NCBI GenBank assembly: GCA_013820975.1
Contig: JACDHQ010000110.1
Coordinates: 1-6,857 of the forward strand
Origin: Gemmatimonadaceae bacterium
Lineage (GTDB): Bacteria > Gemmatimonadota > Gemmatimonadetes > Gemmatimonadales > Gemmatimonadaceae
Direction: 5' to 3'
DNA length: 6,857 nt
The translations under genes were made by a program, and so were the position numbers. The notes beneath the pieces are model-generated. The model saw only the letters and a program-made list of their open reading frames with translations. It was not told the DNA's origin and ran no database searches. Within the stretch, counting starts at the first letter, position 1; each line of letters begins with the position of its first letter. Below, piece by piece: positions 1 through 5,392 of the stretch.

Positions 1-1
1 C

Positions 2-229
2 CTTCGCGCCGACCTGACCGCGCGTGGGCTCACCTGGGTCTGCGCCGACGGATGGGCACCGGATCGGTCCCATCGCGAGCCGGGAGTCGCCGTCGTCGTC
101 GATCGCGCGACCGCGCAGCAGATCGGGCGCGACTGCGAGCAGTCGGCGATCTACTGGTACGACAGGGGGACGGTGTGGCTCGTGGGCGCGCTCGTGGAGG
201 CGCCGCCGGAGCGCCTGCCGCGGGACTGA
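2..229 (+). CDS. DUF3293 domain protein, C-terminal part (5' end outside window)
   Basis: The frame starting at base 2 is open from the window edge to a TGA at 227-229 and gives 75 residues. The tail reads like the end of the DUF3293 family: an acidic/proline step (HREPGVAVV), then an alanine/glutamine helix (DRATAQQIGRDCEQ), then the family's closing strand AIYWYDRGTVWLV. Members are small soluble proteins of about 130-150 residues of unknown biochemical role, so about half of this one is missing. The protein ends about 13 residues after the last conserved strand, which looks like a natural terminus rather than a truncation. A 160-bp gap separates it from the M20 gene downstream on the same strand. 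Seen: the open frame and motif order. Recalled: the family assignment. No function is inferred. Confidence 0.72.
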   Translation, partial: LRADLTARGLTWVCADGWAPDRSHREPGVAVVVDRATAQQIGRDCEQSAIYWYDRGTVWLVGALVEAPPERLPRD

Positions 230-389
230 CCGGTCCAGGTGGCTGGAGCAACTCGAGCTTCACGACAAGATCACGACGATCGCCGACGATCTCGTCACCG
301 GATGGAAACCCGGCGAGGAGTGGTGGACGCGGTATCCCGGCTACCAGCATATTGGCGAACCGACGCCGCCCCCCTTGCCGGAACCTGCC

Positions 390-1709
390 ATGCCCACGAC
401 CCCCCGCCGCCCGCTCGCCCTGCTCCTGATCGCTGCCGTCGCTGCCGCGACGCCGGCCACAGGGGCCGCACAGGGCCCACTCCCCGCCGACCTGTCGCGC
501 CGCATCGATGCCCTCGAACCGAAGATCGTCGCGTGGCGCCGCGACATCCATCAGCACCCCGAGCTTGGCAACCGCGAGACGCGCACCGCGAAGATCGTGG
601 CCGACCACCTGCGCGCGCTCGGGATCGCGACGACGACGAACGTCGCCCACACCGGCGTCGTCGGCATCCTGCGGGGCGGGCGGCCCGGACCGGTGATCCT
701 GCTGCGCGCCGACATGGACGCGCTCCCGGTGACGGAACGGAACGACCTCCCCTTCGCCTCGAAGGTGCGCACGACGTACAACGGCGTCGAGACCGGCGTC
801 ATGCACGCATGCGGCCACGACACGCACGTCGCGATCATGATGGGAGTGGCGGAGGCATTGGCGTCCATGCGAGGCGACCTGCCCGGCACGATCAAGTTCA
901 TGTTCCAGCCCGCCGAGGAGGGGCCGCCGCAGGGGGAGCGCGGCGGCGCCGAGCTGATGATCGAGGAAGGCGTGCTCGAAAACCCGAAGGTCGATGTGGC
1001 ATTCGCGCTGCACATCAACTCGCAGCTCGAGACGGGGCACATCAGCTATTCGCCAGGCGGGACGTATGCGAGTGCGGATGACTTCCGCATCCTCGTGAAG
1101 GGGACGCAGACCCATGGCGGCTACCCGTGGGACGGGACCGACCCGGTCGTGGCAGCCGCGCACATCATCACCGGCCTGCAGACCATCGTCTCACGCAACA
1201 TGCGCCTCACCGAGAACCCTGCGGTCGTGACGGTAGGCAAGATCACCGGGGGGGTGCGCTCAAACATCATCCCCGAGGAAGTGGAGCTCGTCGGCACGCT
1301 ACGCGCGCTGTCGCCCGATGACCGCGCGAAGGTGCACCAGCGCGTGCGCGAGATCGCGACGGGCATCGGCACGTCCATGGGCGCGAAGGTGGAGGTGCAG
1401 ATTCCACTTACCACCGCCTATCCGGTGACGTACAACGATCCCGCGCTCACCGCGCGCATGGTGCCGCTGCTGGCGTCAGTCGTCGGCGCGGACCGCGTTC
1501 ACCTGGTCAAGCCGGTGACCGGCGCCGAGGACTTCGGCTTCGTCGCGGAGAGGGTGCCGTCGTTCTACTTCCGGCTTGGCGGCCGCAAGGCGTCGGTCGA
1601 TCCCGCCGACGCCGCGCCGCATCACACGCCCGGATTCCACGTCGAGGACACGGATCTCGAGGCCGGGGTGAAGGCCTTCGTGGCCCTGGTGCTCGGCTAC
1701 CGGCAGTAG
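390..1709 (+). CDS. Secreted M20-family metallo-amidohydrolase
   Basis: A 439-residue protein of the M20 metallopeptidase/amidohydrolase group, the M20D-like branch that hydrolyses N-acyl amino acids, hippurate or related amides using two divalent metals. Residues 1-28 form a signal peptide: an Arg-containing N-region, the core LALLLIAAVAAA, and probable signal-peptidase-I cleavage after GAA. It should therefore act in the periplasm or outside the cell. Visible motifs are RRDIHQHPEL (50-59), LLRADMDALP (104-113), HACGHDTH (139-146; likely ligands Cys141 and His143), FQPAEEG (172-178; Glu176/177), LHIN (His208), the dimerisation-domain motif THGGYPWDGTDPV (from 241), GAEDFGF (378-384), and HHTPGFHVED (411-420; last metal His). 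All expected catalytic and metal residues are present, so it should be active. The ATG at 390 was chosen because it directly precedes the signal peptide. No clear Shine-Dalgarno sequence precedes it, and the same frame stays open far upstream. The true substrate cannot be read from the sequence. Confidence 0.93.
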   Translation: MPTTPRRPLALLLIAAVAAATPATGAAQGPLPADLSRRIDALEPKIVAWRRDIHQHPELGNRETRTAKIVADHLRALGIATTTNVAHTGVVGILRGGRPGPVILLRADMDALPVTERNDLPFASKVRTTYNGVETGVMHACGHDTHVAIMMGVAEALASMRGDLPGTIKFMFQPAEEGPPQGERGGAELMIEEGVLENPKVDVAFALHINSQLETGHISYSPGGTYASADDFRILVKGTQTHGGYPWDGTDPVVAAAHIITGLQTIVSRNMRLTENPAVVTVGKITGGVRSNIIPEEVELVGTLRALSPDDRAKVHQRVREIATGIGTSMGAKVEVQIPLTTAYPVTYNDPALTARMVPLLASVVGADRVHLVKPVTGAEDFGFVAERVPSFYFRLGGRKASVDPADAAPHHTPGFHVEDTDLEAGVKAFVALVLGYRQ

Positions 1710-1712
1710 CAC

Positions 1713-1737
1713 GGCACGCGGCCCGGGCGGCACGCGG
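1713..1737. repeat. Two copies of GGCACGCGG in the convergent spacer
   Basis: The 28 bp between the M20 stop and the kinase stop hold GGCACGCGG twice (1713-1721 and 1729-1737), in direct orientation with a 16-bp period. A CCCGGG palindrome lies between them. A third exact copy lies at 2696-2704, on the other side of the kinase gene. The spacer has no long inverted repeat or T-run, so it does not look like a classical bidirectional intrinsic terminator. The role is unknown, and a chance GC-rich repeat is possible. Confidence 0.55.
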
Positions 1738-2631
1738 TCAGCGCAGCACCAGGAGCGCGCCCGCGTCGACGCCAAGCGTCGCCTTGCACGGGGAATCCGC
1801 GTCGTCGGGCCAGAGCGAATCGTCGATGTGCAGGTGACCTGCCGTCCACTCGAGCTCGACCTCGCGGGCGAGCCGGCGGACGGCGGGCACCCGCTCGTCG
1901 AATGGCCGTCCGCGGCGGATGGCCGTGATCGCCGCGTCGCGGGATGATGCGGGAAGCGCCACCACGTCGAGCATCCCATCGTGCGGGTCAGCGCCGGGCG
2001 CGAAGTCGATGCGCGGACCCGCCGAGCGGATGTTCATGACCTCGACGAGCAGGTAGTCGCCCGAGAGGTCGTCGCCGTCGGCGATGAGCCGGCAGCGCTG
2101 CGGCTGCATGCCCTCGAGCAGCTCGACGGCGAGGTCGATGCTGTGCTGCAGTTCCTCCCCGTGCGCGACCTCCTCGACCTTCCGGCGATGCTGGCTCTCG
2201 GCGATGAGCTCGGGGATGAGGCCGACGCCCACCGCCTCGCTGAAGTGGTCGAGCGGCGGTCCGCCGCTGACGACGCCGAGGTCGAAAGGCTCGGGGGTGC
2301 GCGACGGCAGGGAGTCGACGACGCGGGCCTCGTCGCGCTCGATGGCGAGGTCGTGCGAGAGCGCACGGGCGATGTTGTTGCCAACACCGGTGGGAATCAT
2401 CGCCAGCGGCACTGGGCGGCCGGCGAGGCGCCGGGCGACCTTCGCGACTGTGCCATCGCCACCGACGGCAAGCACGAGGTCCTCCGCATCGCGGATGCCC
2501 TGCTTCCATCCCTTCGCCTTGGTGGAGCGGTAGACGACCTCGTGGCCCGCGGCCTTCAGCAGGCGGCGAAGGTCGCGCCTGGCCGTCGAGCCCTCACCGG
2601 CACTGGGATTGTGGATCACCGTCACCTTCAC
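1738..2631 (-). CDS. Diacylglycerol/lipid kinase-like protein (DAGK catalytic domain, YegS/DgkB type)
   Basis: A 297-residue soluble protein of the DAGK-catalytic-domain family, which transfers phosphate from ATP to diacylglycerol, sphingoid or related lipids at the inner membrane face. The N-terminal strand and turn VTVIHNPSAGEG (3-14), the nucleotide-binding loop GGDGT (57-61) and PTGVGNNIARAL (80-91) are clear. The C-terminal lobe carries VMNIRSAGPRIDFAP (198-212) and HDGMLDVVAL (218-227), matching the family's DDGxLD element. The usual late DGE motif reads IDDS (269-272), so the glutamate proposed as catalytic base in DgkB-type enzymes appears absent. The GTG at 2631 was chosen because the conserved strand begins right after it. 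A weak GGTGG lies 4 nt upstream. An ATG at 2670 would add 13 unconserved residues. The gene is convergent with the M20 gene and divergent from surE. The lipid substrate is unknown. Confidence 0.87.
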   Translation of the reverse strand: MKVTVIHNPSAGEGSTARRDLRRLLKAAGHEVVYRSTKAKGWKQGIRDAEDLVLAVGGDGTVAKVARRLAGRPVPLAMIPTGVGNNIARALSHDLAIERDEARVVDSLPSRTPEPFDLGVVSGGPPLDHFSEAVGVGLIPELIAESQHRRKVEEVAHGEELQHSIDLAVELLEGMQPQRCRLIADGDDLSGDYLLVEVMNIRSAGPRIDFAPGADPHDGMLDVVALPASSRDAAITAIRRGRPFDERVPAVRRLAREVELEWTAGHLHIDDSLWPDDADSPCKATLGVDAGALLVLR

Positions 2632-2682
2632 GCGGCCACCGACGCAGTCACCAGCGGGCGCAGGCGGCATGGGGTGCGCTGG

Positions 2683-2697
2683 TACGATTCTCGAAGG
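2683..2697 (+). promoter_or_regulatory. Possible -10 box and Shine-Dalgarno sequence for surE
   Basis: Within the 77-bp divergent spacer (2632-2708), TACGAT at 2683-2688 resembles a sigma-70 -10 hexamer. GAAGG at 2693-2697 lies 11 nt before the surE ATG and could serve as a weak ribosome site. I see no good -35 hexamer at the right distance. The short spacer must also hold the kinase promoter on the opposite strand. This is a tentative call. Confidence 0.28.
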
Positions 2698-2708
2698 CAC
2701 GCGGGCCC

Positions 2709-3491
2709 ATGCGGATCCTCATCGCGAACGACGACGGCATCTACAGCCCCGGTCTTGCCGCATTGGCGCGCGTGGCGGCGGAGTTCGGCGAGGTGCTCAT
2801 CGTCGCGCCGGACGTGGAGCAGTCCTCGATGGGCCATGCGATCACGCATTCGCGCCCGCTCTCGTACCGCCACTCCCCGTTGCTCGCGCCGTTCGACGCG
2901 TATCGCGTCAATGGCACGCCGGCGGACTGTGTCGCGCTCGGCGCCTTCATGTGGGGGCATGTCGACCTCGTGCTCTCGGGAATCAACCTCGGCCCCAACA
3001 TCGGCCACGGCATCTGGCATTCGGGCACCCTCGCCGCCGCGAAACAGGCAGCGTTGCTCGGCCTTCGCGGCATCGCCTTCAGCACTCCAACGGGAAGAAC
3101 CGAGCCAGACTTCGCGGTGCTGGAGCCGTGGGTGGCGCGAGTCCTCGACCTGCTCGTGGCGCAGCCGGAGCTGCACCTCGTGAACGTCAACCTGCCCCCC
3201 GATCCCAAGGGCATCTGCTGGACGAGCGTCTCCGTGCGCCACTACGATGGCATCGTCTCGCCCATCGACGATCCGTACGGGCGCCGGCTGCACTGGCTCG
3301 CGGTGAAGCCGCTCGAGGGAACGGAACCGGGCACCGACCGCTGGGCGATGCAGCAGGGGCAGGTGTCGGTGACGCCGCTGCGGCTGGACCTCACGGATCA
3401 TGCGGCGCTCGCGCGCGTGCAGCGGGAGTCGCCGCTCGATGCGCCCGGCATGGCGCGGGGCGCGGACGCAGTGGACGAGACGGAGGGCTGA
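2709..3491 (+). CDS. surE: 5'/3'-nucleotidase SurE
   Basis: A 260-residue cytoplasmic SurE phosphatase, which removes phosphate from 5'- and 3'-nucleoside monophosphates (and short polyphosphate in characterised members) using one divalent metal. The length is normal for the family. The start MRILIANDDG is the SurE hallmark, with metal ligands Asp8 and Asp9. VAPDVEQSSMGHAIT (32-46) supplies the ligand Ser39. VNGTPADCVALG (67-78) forms the substrate loop. SGINLGPNIGHGIWHSGTLAAA (from 90) supplies the ligand Asn93 and the conserved SGT. All metal ligands are intact, so activity is expected. The ATG at 2709 gives the canonical N-terminus. The gene is divergent from the lipid-kinase-like gene. 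In many proteobacteria surE sits beside pcm, nlpD or rpoS, but none of these is in view here. The last 30 or so residues are variable and unrecognised. Confidence 0.96.
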   Translation: MRILIANDDGIYSPGLAALARVAAEFGEVLIVAPDVEQSSMGHAITHSRPLSYRHSPLLAPFDAYRVNGTPADCVALGAFMWGHVDLVLSGINLGPNIGHGIWHSGTLAAAKQAALLGLRGIAFSTPTGRTEPDFAVLEPWVARVLDLLVAQPELHLVNVNLPPDPKGICWTSVSVRHYDGIVSPIDDPYGRRLHWLAVKPLEGTEPGTDRWAMQQGQVSVTPLRLDLTDHAALARVQRESPLDAPGMARGADAVDETEG

Positions 3492-3658
3492 CGCGCTCTG
3501 CGGGGTCCGTCCGAGACTATTCTGGTATTCGGGACTCCCACGCTTCCCGGCTGAAACTCTGGCCGAAAAGCTGTCCGACCAACACTATTCCCTAGAAGGG
3601 CCGGATTTGACGCTGGTGTGAGACTGATTTGAGGTCCCCGGACGAGGTTGGGCCATCA

Positions 3659-3679
3659 CCGGCGCAATTCAGCCGCCGG
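3659..3679 (+). other. GC hairpin in the leader of the CsgG-like gene
   Basis: CCGGCG (3659-3664) can pair fully with CGCCGG (3674-3679) around a 9-nt loop, CAATTCAGC. The hairpin ends 22 nt before the ATG at 3702. No T-run follows, so it is not a standard terminator. It could affect translation or transcript stability, or be chance in GC-rich DNA. The rest of the 210-bp spacer (3492-3701) is AT-richer than the flanking genes. It contains TTGACG at 3607-3612, without a good -10 partner, and no gene I can support. Confidence 0.35.
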
Positions 3680-3701
3680 CGTACCTCAACCGGACCCTCC
3701 A

Positions 3702-4481
3702 ATGCGATTTGCCAGCCTCGTCCTGACCGCCCTCACAGCCTCCCTGCTCACGGCCGCCGCCGTGCCGCTCGCGGCCCAGGACACCGCCGTTGGCGCCGAA
3801 CCGGGAACAGTCCGCCCCGCCGGACGGCACACCATAACAGTGATGGATTTCGACTATGGCGCCGTCAGCCAGCAGATCGCGGGGGACAAGGGCACCCGCA
3901 AGCGTCTCGAGAAGATGGGAATCAGGGATGGCGACGCATTCGCCTCGGCACTCGGGACCGGGGCGGCCTCGCTCATCGTGGAGCAGCTGCTGGCCTCGGA
4001 TGCGTTTCGGGTGCTCGAGCGCAAGCAGCTCGCGGCGGTGGAGTACGAGCAGTCGCTCCGAACCCAGGCGGGCGAGACGGCGGCCCGCGCTCCCCGCACG
4101 GCGGCCCGCTACATCGTCACCGGCGCCATCACCCGAGTCGGCTTCGAGGAGAAGAAGCTCGGTGGCGCCGCCGGCACCGCGGCATCATTCGCCCTCTCCG
4201 GGCTCGGCGCCAAGAAGAGCCGCACAGAGGTGCACCTGACTGCTCGCCTGGTGGATACCGAGACCGGCGACATCGTCGCGAGCTTCACCGGTCAGGGTGA
4301 ATCAGGCAAGGGATGGGGGCTCACGATCTTCGGTATCGGCAGCGGCGGCTTCGGGGGCTTCGAGGCGGGGTCGTCGAACATTCGGGAGTCCGCGATCGGC
4401 GAGGCCATGGAAGAGGCCGTGGCGAAGGTAGCGCAGCGGATCGTGGAGGTGGGAACGCGCGAGGTTGCGCCGTGGCGCTAG
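3702..4481 (+). CDS. CsgG-family exported protein
   Basis: A 259-residue protein of the CsgG/HfaB family, whose best-known members form nonameric outer-membrane channels for curli subunits or holdfast assembly. Residues 1-25 are a signal peptide (MRFASLVLTALTASLLTAAA, then VPLAAQ) with a signal-peptidase-I type AxA site and no lipobox cysteine. E. coli CsgG, in contrast, is a lipoprotein. The domain runs from ITVMDFDYG (45-53), through a helix FASALGTGAASLIVEQLL (80-97) and the family motif VLERKQLAAVEYEQSL (104-119), to YIVTGAITRVGFEE (137-150), VHLTARLVDTETGDIV (177-192) and a closing helix (228-250). The two segments at 152-172 and 198-225 sit where CsgG places its membrane hairpins, and the second is very glycine-rich. 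The ATG at 3702 was chosen for the signal peptide. It has no clear Shine-Dalgarno sequence. No curli genes are in view, so the cargo is unknown. Confidence 0.85.
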   Translation: MRFASLVLTALTASLLTAAAVPLAAQDTAVGAEPGTVRPAGRHTITVMDFDYGAVSQQIAGDKGTRKRLEKMGIRDGDAFASALGTGAASLIVEQLLASDAFRVLERKQLAAVEYEQSLRTQAGETAARAPRTAARYIVTGAITRVGFEEKKLGGAAGTAASFALSGLGAKKSRTEVHLTARLVDTETGDIVASFTGQGESGKGWGLTIFGIGSGGFGGFEAGSSNIRESAIGEAMEEAVAKVAQRIVEVGTREVAPWR

Positions 4482-4494
4482 CCCGCGCTCGGGC
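4481..4494 (+). terminator. Small hairpin just after the CsgG-like gene
   Basis: GCCCG (4481-4485) pairs with CGGGC (4490-4494) around a CGCT loop, beginning at the last base of the stop codon. The stem is only 5 bp and no T-run follows (GGTCTCCTGC), so it is at best a weak or Rho-assisted stop. Read-through into the next gene, 88 bp from the CsgG stop, is plausible. Confidence 0.2.
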
Positions 4495-4556
4495 GGTCTC
4501 CTGCAATGGGCGCTTGCGGCGTAGCTTGCACCGACGCGTCAGCCAGCGTCACTCAC

Positions 4557-4560
4557 GGAG
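4557..4560 (+). promoter_or_regulatory. Shine-Dalgarno GGAG for the unknown exported protein
   Basis: GGAG at 4557-4560 (in context ACGGAGAC) lies 9 nt before the ATG at 4570. It is one of the clearer ribosome sites in the window and supports this start. Confidence 0.6.
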
Positions 4561-4569
4561 ACCCGTCCG

Positions 4570-5247
4570 ATGTCGACCCGCCTTCCCTCGCGCGCCGTTG
4601 CCGTGCTGCTCGTCGCCGTCGCCTCTGCCAGCTGTCGCGCGCAGGCGCCGGAGACCGGCGTGTTCATCACGATGATCGGTGCCGACACCGTGCTGGTGGA
4701 GCGTTTCGAGCGCACGCGCGACAGCGTCCGTGGTGAGATCGCGGTGCGAGCGCCCGGCCAGGCGGCGCAGGAGAGCCAGCACCTCATTTATGCGGCGGCC
4801 CTCGCGCCGCAAGGGCTGGTGTCTGGGGTCGACCTGTCCGTGCGCATCGCCGGCCTGGTCGCCCAGACGGCCGAGGTGAGGCTGGGCCTGGACAGCGCCG
4901 GGGCGCACGCACTGTTCATCCAGGGCGCCGACACGACGCGCACGGCGACCGTGCAGGGCGCCGTCCCGCTCATCAATGTCTCGCTCGCGCTGCTGGAGCA
5001 GGTGGTGCGCCGGGCGCGCAACATTCCGGGCGACAGCGTGACGGTGCCACTGCTGTCTCTGGAAGGTGGCGAGACGACGCAGAGCACGGTGACCTTCGAC
5101 ACGCACGACGGCGCCGAACTGGTGACGGCGAGCGAGCGGATGCGGCTGCGAGTCGACGCGGCGGGGCGGATCCTCGGCGGCGGTGACGCGGCGCGGCAGA
5201 TCAGGGTGGAGCGGGTGCCCGTGCTGCCGGCGGGGTGGCTGCCGTAG
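4570..5247 (+). CDS. Exported protein of unknown function, about 225 residues
   Basis: I do not recognise this as a named family. The 225-residue product opens with a signal peptide (Arg4 and Arg8, core AVAVLLVAVASASC, then RAQA). Cleavage by signal peptidase I after RAQA near residue 26 is likely. Cys22 is preceded by SAS, a poor lipobox, so a lipoprotein is less likely but not excluded. The mature part is predicted by eye to be mostly beta strands with alternating polar and hydrophobic residues: GVFITMIGADTVLVERF (30-46), then VRGEIAVRAP (53-62), HLIYAAALAPQGLVSGVDLSV (71-91) and VTFDTHDGAELV further on. This pattern of ADTVLVERF followed by an SVRGEIAV strand recalls hypothetical exported proteins of Gemmatimonadota, but that is from memory and unverified. 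GC-rich codon use and a good GGAG site support a real gene. It lies 88 bp after the CsgG-like gene on the same strand, so both may act in the envelope. Confidence 0.8.
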   Translation: MSTRLPSRAVAVLLVAVASASCRAQAPETGVFITMIGADTVLVERFERTRDSVRGEIAVRAPGQAAQESQHLIYAAALAPQGLVSGVDLSVRIAGLVAQTAEVRLGLDSAGAHALFIQGADTTRTATVQGAVPLINVSLALLEQVVRRARNIPGDSVTVPLLSLEGGETTQSTVTFDTHDGAELVTASERMRLRVDAAGRILGGGDAARQIRVERVPVLPAGWLP

Positions 5248-5330
5248 CGACTCGCTGCCGAGCGCCATGGTGCCCTCGACAGCGGGGGGCGCCCCGGTCG
5301 TTGCGCCCGCCCTGTCCCGGCCGCTGACCA

Positions 5331-5346
5331 GCGCACGGGAATTGCT
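5331..5346 (+). promoter_or_regulatory. Candidate sigma-54 (RpoN) promoter of the HD-GYP gene
   Basis: GCGCACGGGAATTGCT matches the sigma-54 pattern TGGCACG-N4-TTGCW at every defined base except the first two. The -12 TTGC and the exact spacing are kept, but one G of the key -24 GG pair is lost. A start near 5357 would give a leader of about 36 nt carrying the GGAGGG ribosome site and the GTG at 5393. A competing reading is a sigma-70 promoter with TTGCTT (5342-5347) and TTTGAA (5365-5370) at 17-bp spacing, whose -10 is poor. Confidence 0.3.
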
Positions 5347-5379
5347 TTTCCAGGGGCCCGGCGCTTTGAAGCCACCGCT

Positions 5380-5385
5380 GGAGGG
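5380..5385 (+). promoter_or_regulatory. Strong Shine-Dalgarno GGAGGG setting a GTG start
   Basis: GGAGGG lies 7 nt upstream of the GTG at 5393. It is the best ribosome site in the window. The in-frame ATG at 5267 has no such site, and the 42 extra residues it would add look like random GC-rich translation. This decides the start of the HD-GYP gene. Confidence 0.75.
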
Positions 5386-5392
5386 TACGACT

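Noticed and set aside
24..389. Extension of the M20 gene to the in-frame ATG at 24, giving a 561-residue protein
   Set aside because: It would bury the signal peptide at residue 123 and run through DUF3293 in a low-complexity Arg/Ser frame. The ATG at 390 gives a clean exported protein.
30..1163. Long open frame on the minus strand opposite the M20 gene
   Set aside because: The translation is Arg/His/Pro-rich low complexity with no motif. It is the antisense shadow of the M20 gene in GC-rich DNA.
1981..3183. 400-codon + strand frame opposite the kinase and into surE
   Set aside because: It lies antisense to the DAGK-domain gene and then out of frame with surE. The product has no domain, and it turns to Ser/Arg repeats inside surE.
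3492..3621. Frame reading FWYSGLPRFPAETLAEKLSD after surE, as a possible small gene
   Set aside because: The only start lies inside surE in another frame, there is no ribosome site, and the codon use does not match the neighbours. Chance is more likely.
3648..3701. TTG at 3648 as the start of the CsgG-like gene
   Set aside because: It would place 18 unhelpful residues before a standard signal peptide, and the nearest purine run touches the TTG, leaving no spacing.
5286..5295. GGGGCGCCCC palindrome as a terminator or operator
   Set aside because: It has no loop to form a hairpin and no T-run, and such short palindromes are expected in 70% GC sequence.
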